From Megachile rotundata (taxonomy: Eukaryota > Arthropoda > Insecta > Hymenoptera > Megachilidae): a stretch of 64,000 bases of DNA. The stretch lies in assembly GCF_050947335.1 (NCBI RefSeq), contig NW_027473316.1, positions 3,596,001 through 3,660,000 of the forward strand, in the 5' to 3' direction. This document shows, one piece after another, positions 11,800 to 25,015 of this stretch; position 1 is the first letter of the stretch; every line of letters begins with the position of its first letter. Below the pieces are notes generated by a model. The model was not told where the DNA came from. It searched no databases and saw nothing but the letters and a program-made list of their open reading frames with translations. Both the position numbers and the translations under genes were made by a program.

Positions 11800-13829
11800 A
11801 TGCTTGTGATTGTATGATGATGATTGTATGATTGTAATTGTATGATTGTGATTGTATGATTGTGATTGTATGATTGTGATTGTATGATTGTGATTGCATG
11901 ATTGTGATTGTATGATTGTGATTGTATGATTGTGATTGTATGATTGTGATTGTATCATTGTGATTGTATGATTGTGATTGTATGATTGTGAATGTATGAT
12001 TGTGATTGTATGATTGTGATTGTATGATTGTGATTGTATGATTGTGATTGTATGATTGTGATTGTATGATTGTGTTTGTATGATTGTGATTGTATGATTG
12101 TGATTGTATGGTTGTGATCGTATGATTGTGATCGTTTGATTGTGGTTGTATAATTATGGTTCTATTATTGTGATTGTATGATTGTGATTGCATGATTGTG
12201 ATTGTATGTTTGTGATTGTATGATTGTGATCGTATGATAGTGTTTGTTTGATTGCGATTGTATGATGGTGATTGTATGATTGTGATTGTATGATTGTGAT
12301 TGTATGATTGTGATTGTATGATTGTGATTGTATGATTGTGATTGTATGATTGTGATCGTATGATTGTGATCGTATGATTGTGTTTGTTTGATTGCGATTG
12401 TATGATTGTGATTGTATGATTGTGATTGTATGATTGTGATTGTATGATTGTGATTGTATGATTGTTATTGTATGATTGTGATTGTATGATTGTGATTGTA
12501 TGATTGTGATTGTATGATTGCGATTGTATGATTTTGATTGTATGATTGTGATTGTATGATTGTGATTGTATGATTGTGATTGTACGATTGTGATTGTATG
12601 ATTGTGATTGTATGACTTTGAATGTATGATTGCTATAGTATAATTGTGATTGTATGATTGTGTTTGTATGATTGTATTTGGGTGATTTTAATTGTATGAT
12701 TGCGATTGTATGATTGTGATTGTATGATTGTGATTGTATCATTGTGATTGTATGATTGTGATTGTATGATTTCGATTGTATGATTGTTATAGTATGATTG
12801 TGATTGTATGATTGTGTTTGTATGATTGTATTTGGGTGATTTATATTGTATGATTGCGATTGTATGATTGCGGTCGTATGATTGTGATTCTTCGACTGCG
12901 ATTGTATGATTGTGATTGTGTGATTGTGATTGTATGATTGTGATTGTATGATTGTGATTGTACGATTGTGATTGTATGCTGGTGACTGTATTATTATGAT
13001 TGTATGATTGTGAGTGTATGATTGCGATTCTATGATTGTGATTGTATGATTGTGATTGTATGATTGTGATGGTATGATTGTGGTTGTATGATTGTGATTG
13101 TATGATTGTGATTGCATGATTGTGATTGTATTATTGTGATTGTATGATTGTGAATGTATGATTGTGATTGTATGATTGTTTCTGTATAGTAGTAATTGTA
13201 TGATTGTGATTGTATGATTGTGATTGTATGATTGTGATGGTATGATTGTGATTGTATGATTGTGATTGTATGATTGTGATTGTATGATTGTGATCGTATG
13301 ATTGTGATTCTATGATTGTGATTCTATGATTGTGATTGTATTATTGTGATTGTATGATTGTGATTGTATGATTGTGGTTGTATGATTGTGATTGTATGAT
13401 TGTGATTGTATGATTGTGATTGTATGATTGTGATTGTGTGATTATGATTTCATGATTGTGATTGTATGATTGTGATTGCATGATTGTGATTGTATGATTG
13501 TGAATGTATGATTGTGATTGTATGATTGTTTCTGTATAGTAGTAATTGTATGATTGTGATTGTATGATTGTGATTGTATGATTGTGATTGTATGATTGGG
13601 ATTGTCTGATTGTGATTGTATGATTGTGATTGTATGATTGTGATTGTATGATTGTGATTGTATGATTGTGATTGTATGATTGTGATTGAATGATTGTGAG
13701 TGTATGATTGTGATTCTATGATTGTGATTGTACGATTGTTTTTGTACGATTGTGATTGTATAGTAGTAATTGTATGATTGTCATCGTATGATTGTGATTG
13801 TATGATTGTGATTGTATGATTGTGATTGT

Positions 13830-16800
13830 ATCATTGATCTTGTATGATTACGACCGTATGATTGTAATTGCATGATTGTGATTGTATGATTTTGATTGTA
13901 TGATTTTGATTGTATGATTGTGATCGTATGATTGTGATTGTTTGATTTTGATTGTATGACTGTGATTGTATGATTGTGATTGTATGATTGTGATTGTATG
14001 ATTGTGATTGTATGATTGCGATTTTATGGTTGTGATTGTATGATTGTGATCGTATGATTGTGATCGTATGATTGTGATCGTATGATTGTGATCGTATGAT
14101 TGTGATCGTATGATTGTGATCGTATGATTGTGATTCTATGATTGTGATTCTATGATTGTGATTGTATGATTGTGATTGTATGCTGGTGACTCTATTATTG
14201 TGATTGTATGATTGTGATTGTATGATTGTGATTGTATGACTGTCATTGTATGATTGTGATTGTATGATTGTGATTGTATGATTGTGATTGTATGATTGTG
14301 ATTGTATGATTGTGATTGTATGATTGTGATTGTATGATAGTTTATGTATGATTGTGATTGTATAGTAGTAATTGTGCGATTGTCATCGTATGATTGTGAT
14401 TGTATGATTGCGATCGTATGATTGTGATTGTTGAACTGCGATTGTATGATTGTGATTGTATGATTGTGATTGTATGATTGTGATTGTATGATTGTGATTG
14501 TATGATTGTGATTGTATGGTTGTGATCGTATGATTGTGATCGTTTGTTTGTGATTGTATGATTGTGATTGTATGGTTGTGATCGTATGATTGTGATCGTT
14601 TGATTGTGGTTGTATAATTATGGTTCTATTATTGTGATTGTATGATTGTGATTGTATGATTGTGATTGTATGATTGTGATTGTATGATTGTGATTGTACG
14701 ATTGTGATTGTATGATTGTGATTGTATGACTTTGAATGTATGATTGCTATAGTATAATTGTGATTGTATGATTGTGTTTGTATGATTGTATTTGGGTGAT
14801 TTTAATTGTATGATTGCGATTGTATGATTGTGATTGTATGATTGTGATTGTATCATTGTGATTGTATGATTGTGATTGTATGATTTTGATTGTATGATTG
14901 TGAATGTATGATTGTGATTGTATGATTGTGATTGTATGATTGTGATTGTATGATTGTGATTGTATGATTGTGATTGTATGATTGTGTTTGTATGATTGTG
15001 ATTGTATGATTGTGATTGTATGGTTGTGATCGTATGATTGTGATCGTTTGATTGTGGTTGTATAATTATGGTTCTATTATTGTGATTGTATGATTGTGAT
15101 TGCATGATTGTGATTGTATGTTTGTGATTGTATGATTGTGATCGTATGATAGTGTTTGTTTGATTGCGATTGTATGATGGTGATTGTATGATTGTGATTG
15201 TATGATTGTGATTGTATGATTGTGATTGTATGATTGTGATTGTACGATTGTGATTGTATGCTGGTGACTGTATTATTGTGATTGTATGATTGTGAGTGTA
15301 TGATTGTGATTGTATGATTGTGATTGTATGATTGTGATTGTATGATAGTGATTGTATGATTGTGATTGTATGATTGTGATTGTATGATTGTGATTGTATG
15401 ATTGTGATTGTATGATTGGGATTGTATGATTGTGATTGTATGATTGTGATTGTATGACTGTGATTGTATGATTGTGATTGTATGATTGGGATCGTTTGAT
15501 TGTGGTTGTATAATTACGGTTCTATTATTGTGATTGTATGATTGTGATTGCATGATTGTGATTGTATGATTGTGATTGTATGATTGTGATCGTATGATTG
15601 TGTTTGTTTGATTGCGATTGTATGATTGTGATTGTATGATTGTGATTGTATGATTGTGATTGTATGATTGTGATTGTATGATTGTGATTGTATGATTGTT
15701 ATTGTATGATTGTGATTGTATGATTGTGATTGTATGATTGTGATTGTATGATTGCGATTGTATGATTTTGATTGTATGATTGTGATTGTATGATTGTGAT
15801 TGTATGATTGTGATTGTACGATTGTGATTGTATGATTGTGATTGTATGACTTTGAATGTATGATTGCTATAGTATAATTGTGATTGTATGATTGTGTTTG
15901 TATGATTGTATTTGGGTGATTTTAATTGTATGATTGCGATTGTATGATTGTGATTGTATGATTGTGATTGTATCATTGTGATTGTATGATTGTGATTGTA
16001 TGATTTTGATTGTATGATTGTTATAGTATGATTGTGATTGTATGATTGTGTTTGTATGATTGTATTTGGGTGATTTATATTGTATGATTGCGATTGTATG
16101 ATTGCGGTCGTATGATTGTGATTCTTCGACTGCGATTGTATGATTGTGATTGTGTGATTGTGATTGTATGATTGTGATTGTATGATTGTGATTGTACGAT
16201 TGTGATTGTATGCTGGTGACTGTATTATTGTGATTGTATGATTGTGAGTGTATGATTGCGATTCTATGATTGTGATTCTTTGATTGTGATTGTATGATTG
16301 TGATGGTATGATTGTGGTTGAATGATTGTGATTGTATGATTGTGATTGCATGATTGTGATTGTATTATTGTGATTGCATGATTGTGATTGTATGATTGTG
16401 AATGTATGATTGTGATTGTATGATTGTTTCTGTATAGTAGTAATTGTATGATTGTGATTGTATGATTGTGATTGTATGATTGTGATGGTATGATTGTGAT
16501 TGTATGATTGTGATTGTATGATTGTGATTGTATGATTGTGATTGTATGATCGTGAATGTATGATTGTGATTGTATGATTGTGATTGTATGATTGTTTCTG
16601 TATAGTAGTAATTGTATGATTGTCATCGTATGATTGTGATTGTATGATTGTGATTGTATGATTGTGATCGTATGATTGTAATCGTATAATTGTGATCGTA
16701 TGATTGTGATCGTATGATTGTGATTCTATGATTGTGATTCTATGATTGTGATTGTATTATTGTGATTGTATGATTGTGATTGTATGATTGTGATTGTATG

Positions 16801-17231
16801 ATTGTGATTGTATGATTGTGATTGTATGATTGTGATTGTGTGATTATGATTGCATGATTGTGATTGTATGATTGTGATTGCATGATTGTGATTGTATGAT
16901 TGTGAATGTATGATTGTGATTGTATGATTGTTTCTGTATAGTAGTAATTGTATGATTGTGATTGTATGATTGTGATTGTATGATTGTGATTGTATGATTG
17001 GGATTGTATAATTGTGATTGTATGATTATGATTGTATGATTGTGATTGTATGATTGTGATTGTATGATTGTGATTGTATGATTGTGATTGAATGATTGTG
17101 AGTGTATGATTGTGATTCTATGATTGTGATTGTACGATTGTTTTTGTACGATTGTGATTGTATAGTAGTAATTGTATGATTGTCATCGTATGATTGTGAT
17201 TGTATGATTGTGATTGTATGATTGTGATTGT
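13830..17231. repeat. Higher-order segment 5, complete HOR-1 (243 monomers)
   Basis: Order: B, K (six), A, D, C (14432), F (14614), E (14726), F (15062), A', F' (15510), E (15846), L/H (16126), A', I (about 16423), I (about 16591), I (about 16923), J (about 17134). It carries every HOR-1 landmark and is a good reference copy. It matches segment 3 at an offset of 6817 bp up to about 16870, then continues through an extra I and J that segment 3 lacks. Confidence 0.9.
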
Positions 17232-18645
17232 ATCATTGATCTTGTATGATTACGACCGTATGATTGTAATTGCATGATTGTGATTGTATGATTTTGATTG
17301 TATGATTTTGATTGTATGATTGTGATCGTATGATTGTGATTGTTTGATTTTGATTGTATGACTGTGATTGTATGATTGTGATTGTATGATTGTGATTGTA
17401 TGATTGCGATTTTATGGTTGTGATTGTATGATTGTGATCGTATGATTGTGATCGTATGATTGTGATCGTATGATTGTGATCGTATGATTGTGATCGTATG
17501 ATTGTGATTCTATGATTGTGATTCTATGATTGTGATTGTATGATTGTGTTTAATAGATTGTAACTGTATGATTGCGATTTTATGATTGTGAATGTATGAT
17601 TGTGAACGTATGATTGTAATCGTATAATTGTGATCATATGATTGTGATTGTATGATTGTGATTGTATGATTGTGATTGTATGATTGTGATTGTATGATTG
17701 TGATTGTATGATTGTGATTGTATGATTGTGATTGTATGATTGTGATTGTATGATTGTGATTGCATGATTGTGATTGTATTATTGTGATTGTATGATTGTG
17801 ATTGTATGATTGTGATTGTATGATTGTGATTGTATGATTGTGATTGTATCATTGTGATTTTATGATTGTGAATGTATGATTGTGATTGTATGATTGTGAT
17901 TGTATGCTGGTGACTCTATTATTGTGATTGTATGATTGTGATTGTATGATTGTGCTTGTATGATTGTGATTGTATGATTGTGATTGTATGATTGTGATTG
18001 TATGATTGTGATTGTATGATTGTGATTGTATGATTGTGATTGTATGATTGTGATTGTATGATTGTGATTGTATGATTGTGATTGTATGATTGTGATTGTA
18101 TGATTGTGATTGTATGATTGTGATTGTATGATTATGATTGTATGATTGTGATTGTATGATTGCGATTGTATGATTGTGATTGTATGATTGTGATTGTATG
18201 ATTGTGATTGTATGATTGTGATTGTATGATTGTGATTGTATGATTGTTATTGTATGATTGTGATTGTATGATTGTGATTGTATGATTGTGATTGTATGAT
18301 TGTGATTGTATGATTGTGATTGTATGATTGTGATTGTATGATTGTGATTGTATGATTTCGATTGTATGATTGTTATAGTATGATTGTGATTGTATGATTG
18401 TGTTTGTATGATTGTATTTGGGTGATTTATATTGTATGATTGCGATTGTATGATTGCGGTCGTATGATTGTGATTCTTCGACTGCGATTGTATGATTGTG
18501 ATTGTGTGATTGTGATTGTATGATTGTGATTGTATGATTGTGATTGTACGATTGTGATTGTATGCTGGTGACTGTATTATTATGATTGTATGATTGTGAG
18601 TGTATGATTGCGATTCTATGATTGTGATTGTATGATTGTGATTGT
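17232..18645. repeat. Higher-order segment 6, HOR-3 (101 monomers)
   Basis: Order: B, K (five), G in its TAGATTGTAACTGT form (17554), P (about 17635), a consensus run, A (about 17907), L/H (18478), A', then B. K runs straight into G, so D, C, J' and the 13-bp delta monomer are missing. G is therefore attached to a different upstream neighbour from that in HOR-2. Confidence 0.88.
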
Positions 18646-21067
18646 ATCATTGATCTTGTATGATTACGACCGTATGATTGTAATTGCATGATTGTGATTG
18701 TATGATTTCGATTGTATGATTTTGATTGTATGATTGTGATCGTATGATTGTGATTGTTTGATTTTGATTGTATGACTGTGATTGTATGATTGTGATTGTA
18801 TGATTGTGATTGTATGATTGTGATTGTATGATTGCGATTTTATGGTTGTGATTGTATGATTGTGATCGTATGATTGTGATCGTATGATTGTGATCGTATG
18901 ATTGTGATCGTATGATTGTGATCGTATGATTGTGATCGTATGATTGTGATTCTATGATTGTGATTCTATGATTGTGATTGTATGATTGTGATTGTATGCT
19001 GGTGACTCTATTATTGTGATTGTATGATTGTGATTGTATGATTGTGATTGTATGACTGTCATTGTATGATTGTGATTGTATGATTGTGATTGTATGATTG
19101 TGATTGTATGATTGTGATTGTATGATTGTGATTATATGATAGTTTATGTATGATTGTGATTGTATAGTAGTAATTGTGCGATTGTCATCGTATGATTGTG
19201 ATTGTATGATTGCGATCGTATGATTGTGATTGTTGAACTGCGATTGTATGATTGTGATTGTATGATTGTGATTGTATGATTGTGATTGTATGATTGTGAT
19301 TGTATGATTGTGATTGTATGGTTGTGATCGTATGATTGTGATCGTTTGTTTGTGATTGTATGATTGTGATTGTATGGTTGTGATCGTATGATTGTGATCG
19401 TTTGATTGTGGTTGTATAATTATGGTTCTATTATTGTGATTGTACGATTGTGATTGTATGATTGTGATTGTATGATTGTTATTGTATGATTGTGATTGTA
19501 TGATTGTGATTGTATGATTGTGATTGTATGATTGTGATTGTATGATTGCGATTGTATGATTTTGATTGTATGATTGTGATTGTATGATTGTGATTGTATG
19601 ATTGTGATTGTACGATTGTGATTGTATGATTGTGATTGTATGACTTTGAATGTATGATTGCTATAGTATAATTGTGATTGTATGATTGTGTTTGTATGAT
19701 TGTATTTGGGTGATTTTAATTGTATGATTGCGATTGTATGATTGTGATTGTATGATTGTGATTGTATCATTGTGATTGTATGATTGTGATTGTATGATTT
19801 TGATTGTATGATTGTGAATGTATGATTGTGATTGTATGATTGTGATTGTATGATTGTGATTGTATGATTGTGATTGTATGATTGTGATTGTATGATTGTG
19901 TTTGTATGATTGTGATTGTATGATTGTGATTGTATGGTTGTGATCGTATGATTGTGATCGTTTGATTGTGGTTGTATAATTATGGTTCTATTATTGTGAT
20001 TGTATGATTGTGATTGCATGATTGTGATTGTATGTTTGTGATTGTATGATTGTGATCGTATGATAGTGTTTGTTTGATTGCGATTGTATGATGGTGATTG
20101 TATGATTGTGATTGTATGATTGTGATTGTATGATTGTGATTGTATGATTGTGATTGTACGATTGTGATTGTATGCTGGTGACTGTATTATTGTGATTGTA
20201 TGATTGTGAGTGTATGATTGTGATTGTATGATTGTGATTGTATGATTGTGATTGTATGATAGTGATTGTATGATTGTGATTGTATGATTGTGATTCTATG
20301 ATTGTGATTGTATGATTGTGATTGTATGATTGGGATTGTATGATTGTGATTGTATGATTGTGATTGTATGACTGTGATTGTATGATTGTGATTGTATGAT
20401 TGGGATCGTTTGATTGTGGTTGTATAATTACGGTTCTATTATTGTGATTGTATGATTGTGATTGCATGATTGTGATTGTATGATTGTGATTGTATGATTG
20501 TGATCGTATGATTGTGTTTGTTTGATTGCGATTGTATGATTGTGATTGTATGATTGTGATTGTATGATTGTGATTGTATGATTGTGATTGTATGATTGTG
20601 ATTGTATGATTGTTATTGTATGATTGTGATTGTATGATTGTGATTGTATGATTGTGATTGTATGATTGCGATTGTATGATTTTGATTGTATGATTGTGAT
20701 TGTATGATTGTGATTGTATGATTGTGATTGTACGATTGTGATTGTATGATTGTGATTGTATGACTTTGAATGTATGATTGCTATAGTATAATTGTGATTG
20801 TATGATTGTGTTTGTATGATTGTATTTGGGTGATTTTAATTGTATGATTGCGATTGTATGATTGTGATTGTATGATTGTGATTGTATGATTGTGATTGTA
20901 TGATTGTGATTGTATGATTGTGATTGAATGATTGTGAGTGTATGATTGTGATTCTATGATTGTGATTGTACGATTGTTTTTGTACGATTGTGATTGTATA
21001 GTAGTAATTGTATGATTGTCATCGTATGATTGTGATTGTATGATTGTGATTGTATGATTGTGATTGT
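18646..21067. repeat. Higher-order segment 7, short HOR-1 (173 monomers)
   Basis: Order: B, K, A, D, C (19234), F (19416), E (19640), F (19976), A', F' (20424), E (20760), then J (about 20966). L/H, A' and I, which normally lie between E and J, are missing. The join from the E block to the J approach is a few consensus monomers near 20870-20930. Confidence 0.88.
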
Positions 21068-23741
21068 ATCATTGATCTTGTATGATTACGACCGTATGAT
21101 TGTAATTGCATGATTGTGATTGTATGATTTTGATTGTATGATTTTGATTGTATGATTGTGATCGTATGATTGTGATTGTTTGATTTTGATTGTATGACTG
21201 TGATTGTATGATTGTGATTGTATGATTGTGATTGTATGATTGTGATTGTATGATTGCGATTTTATGGTTGTGATTGTATGATTGTGATCGTATGATTGTG
21301 ATCGTATGATTGTGATCGTATGATTGTGATCGTATGATTGTGATCGTATGATTGTGATCGTATGATTGTGATTCTATGATTGTGATTCTATGATTGTGAT
21401 TGTATGATTGTGATTGTATGCTGGTGACTCTATTATTGTGATTGTATGATTGTGATTGTATGATTGTGATTGTATGACTGTCATTGTATGATTGTGATTG
21501 TATGATTGTGATTGTATGATTGTGATTGTATGATTGTGATTGTATGATTGTGATTGTATGATAGTTTATGTATGATTGTGATTGTATAGTAGTAATTGTG
21601 CGATTGTCATCGTATGATTGTGATTGTATGATTGCGATCGTATGATTGTGATTGTTGAACTGCGATTGTATGATTGTGATTGTATGATTGTGATTGTATG
21701 ATTGTGATTGTATGATTGTGATTGTATGATTGTGATTGTATGGTTGTGATCGTATGATTGTGATCGTTTGATTGTGGTTGTATAATTATGGTTCTATTAT
21801 TGTGATTGTACGATTGTGATTGTATGATTGTGATTGTATGATTGTTATTGTATGATTGTGATTGTATGATTGTGATTGTATGATTGTGATTGTATGATTG
21901 CGATTGTATGATTTTGATTGTATGATTGTGATTGTATGATTGTGATTGTATGATTGTGATTGTACGATTGTGATTGTATGATTGTGATTGTATGACTTTG
22001 AATGTATGATTGCTATAGTATAATTGTGATTGTATGATTGTGTTTGTATGATTGTATTTGGGTGATTTTAATTGTATGATTGCGATTGTATGATTGTGAT
22101 TGTATGATTGTGATTGTATCATTGTGATTGTATGATTGTGATTGTATGATTTTGATTGTATGATTGTGAATGTATGATTGTGATTGTATGATTGTGATTG
22201 TATGATTGTGATTGTATGATTGTGATTGTATGATTGTGATTGTATGATTGTGTTTGTATGATTGTGATTGTATGATTGTGATTGTATGGTTGTGATCGCA
22301 TGATTGTGATCGTTTGATTGTGGTTGTATAATTATGGTTCTATTATTGTGATTGTATGATTGTGATTGCATGATTGTGATTGTATGTTTGTGATTGTATG
22401 ATTGTGATCGTATGATAGTGTTTGTTTGATTGCGATTGTATGATGGTGATTGTATGATTGTGATTGTATGATTGTGATTGTATGATTGTGATTGTATGAT
22501 TGTGATTGTACGATTGTGATTGTATGCTGGTGACTGTATTATTGTGATTGTATGATTGTGAGTGTATGATTGTGATTGTATGATTGTGATTGTATGATTG
22601 TGATTGTATGATAGTGATTGTATGATTGTGATTGTATGATTGTGATTGTATGATTGTGATTGTATGATTGTGATTGTATGATTGTGATTGTATGATTGGG
22701 ATTGTATGATTGTGATTGTATGATTGTGATTGTATGACTGTGATTGTATGATTGTGATTGTATGATTGGGATCGTTTGATTGTGGTTGTATAATTACGGT
22801 TCTATTATTGTGATTGTATGATTGTGATTGCATGATTGTGATTGTATGATTGTGATTGTATGATTGTGATCGTATGATTGTGTTTGTTTGATTGCGATTG
22901 TATGATTGTGATTGTATGATTGTGATTGTATGATTGTGATTGTATGATTGTGATTGTATGATTGTGATTGTATGATTGTTATTGTATGATTGTGATTGTA
23001 TGATTGTGATTGTATGATTGTGATTGTATGATTGCGATTGTATGATTTTGATTGTATGATTGTGATTGTATGATTGTGATTGTATGATTGTTTCTGTATA
23101 GTAGTAATTGTATGATTGTCATCGTATGATTGTGATTGTATGATTGTGATTGTATGATTGTGATCGTATGATTGTAATCGTATAATTGTGATCGTATGAT
23201 TGTGATCGTATGATTGTGATTCTATGATTGTGATTCTATGATTGTGATTGTATTATTGTGATTGTATGATTGTGATTGTATGATTGTGATTGTATGATTG
23301 TGATTGTATGATTGTGATTGTATGATTGTGATTGTATGATTGTGATTGTGTGATTATGATTGCATGATTGTGATTGTATGATTGTGATTGCATGATTGTG
23401 ATTGTATGATTGTGAATGTATGATTGTGATTGTATGATTGTTTCTGTATAGTAGTAATTGTATGATTGTGATTGTATGATTGTGATTGTATGATTGTGAT
23501 TGTATGATTGGGATTGTATAATTGTGATTGTATGATTATGATTGTATGATTGTGATTGTATGATTGTGATTGTATGATTGTGATTGTATGATTGTGATTG
23601 AATGATTGTGAGTGTATGATTGTGATTCTATGATTGTGATTGTACGATTGTTTTTGTACGATTGTGATTGTATAGTAGTAATTGTATGATTGTCATCGTA
23701 TGATTGTGATTGTATGATTGTGATTGTATGATTGTGATTGT
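21068..23741. repeat. Higher-order segment 8, HOR-1 with an internal junction (191 monomers)
   Basis: Order: B, K, A, D, C (21656), F (21782), E (21992), F (22328), A', F' (22790). The approach to a second E begins but is cut near 23085 and continues with I (about 23087), a second I (about 23437) and J. The same F'-to-E approach at 29174-29510 proceeds normally. The cut is the upstream junction of the 6.5-kb tandem duplication. Confidence 0.88.
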
Positions 23742-25015
23742 ATCATTGATCTTGTATGATTACGACCGTATGATTGTAATTGCATGATTGTGATTGTATG
23801 ATTTTGATTGTATGATTTTGATTGTATGATTGTGATCGTATGATTGTGATTGTTTGATTTTGATTGTATGACTGTGATTGTATGATTGTGATTGTATGAT
23901 TGTGATTGTATGATTGCGATTTTATGGTTGTGATTGTATGATTGTGATCGTATGATTGTGATCGTATGATTGTGATCGTATGATTGTGATCGTATGATTG
24001 TGATCGTATGATTGTGATTCTATGATTGTGATTCTATGATTGTGATTGTATGATTGTGTTTAATAGATTGTAACTGTATGATTGCGATTTTATGATTGTG
24101 AATGTATGATTGTGAACGTATGATTGTAATCGTATAATTGTGATCATATGATTGTGATTGTATGATTGTGATTGTATGATTGTGATTGTATGATTGTGAT
24201 TGTATGATTGTGATTGTATGATTGTGATTGTATGATTGTGATTGTATGATTGTGATTGTATGATTGTGATTGCATGATTGTGATTGTATTATTGTGATTG
24301 TATGATTGTGATTGTATGATTGTGATTGTATGATTGTGATTGTATCATTGTGATTTTATGATTGTGAATGTATGATTGTGATTGTATGATTGTGATTGTA
24401 TGCTGGTGACTCTATTATTGTGATTGTATGATTGTGATTGTATGATTGTGCTTGTATGATTGTGATTGTATGATTGTGATTGTATGATTGTGATTGTATG
24501 ATTGTGATTGTATGATTGTGATTGTATGATTGGGATTGTATGATTGCGATTGTATGATTGTGATTGTATGATTGTGATTGTATGATTGTGATTGTATGAT
24601 TGTGATTGTATGATTGTGATTGTATGATTGTTATTGTATGATTGTGATTGTATGATTGTGATTGTATGATTGTGATTGTATGATTGTGATTGTATGATTG
24701 TGATTGTATGATTGTGATTGTATGATTTCGATTGTATGATTGTTATAGTATGATTGTGATTGTATGATTGTGTTTGTATGATTGTATTTGGGTGATTTAT
24801 ATTGTATGATTGCGATTGTATGATTGCGGTCGTATGATTGTGATTCTTCGACTGCGATTGTATGATTGTGATTGTGTGATTGTGATTGTATGATTGTGAT
24901 TGTATGATTGTGATTGTACGATTGTGATTGTATGCTGGTGACTGTATTATTATGATTGTATGATTGTGAGTGTATGATTGCGATTCTATGATTGTGATTG
25001 TATGATTGTGATTGT
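23742..25015. repeat. Higher-order segment 9, HOR-3 (91 monomers)
   Basis: Order: B, K (five), TAGATT-form G (24064), P (about 24145), A (about 24400), L/H (24848), A', then B. It is the copy of segment 6 at an offset of 6510 bp, shrinking to 6370 bp because ten consensus monomers were lost between P and L/H. It is the shortest B-to-B segment in the window. Confidence 0.88.

Larger units (their letters stand above)
10121..13829. repeat. Higher-order segment 4, cleanest HOR-2 example (265 monomers)
   Basis: Order: B, K, A (10457), D, C (10695), J', delta (10933), G (10960), P, K, A (11450), 21-monomer pure tract (11506), F (12150), E (12612), L/H (12892), A', I, I, J. From about 10520 it matches 3690 onward at an offset of 6831 bp. 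It matches 3.7-4.6 kb rather than 2.7-3.6 kb, and contains the A-A module only once. Confidence 0.9.
10521..16872. repeat. 6.8-kb tandem duplication, copy 2
   Basis: Partner of 3690-10055. It carries its own private change, GGTTGAATG near 16317. Identity stops near 16872, where this copy continues to another I block while copy 1 jumps to B. Confidence 0.9.
16591..23086. repeat. 6.5-kb tandem duplication, copy 1
   Basis: It starts at the I monomer that is followed by the GTCATCGT monomer and ends where the second-E approach is cut. It contains segments 6, 7 and 8 up to the junction. The offset to copy 2 is 6496-6510 bp at the front, 6370 bp in the middle and 6384 bp at the rear, all multiples of 14. 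Confidence 0.88.
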
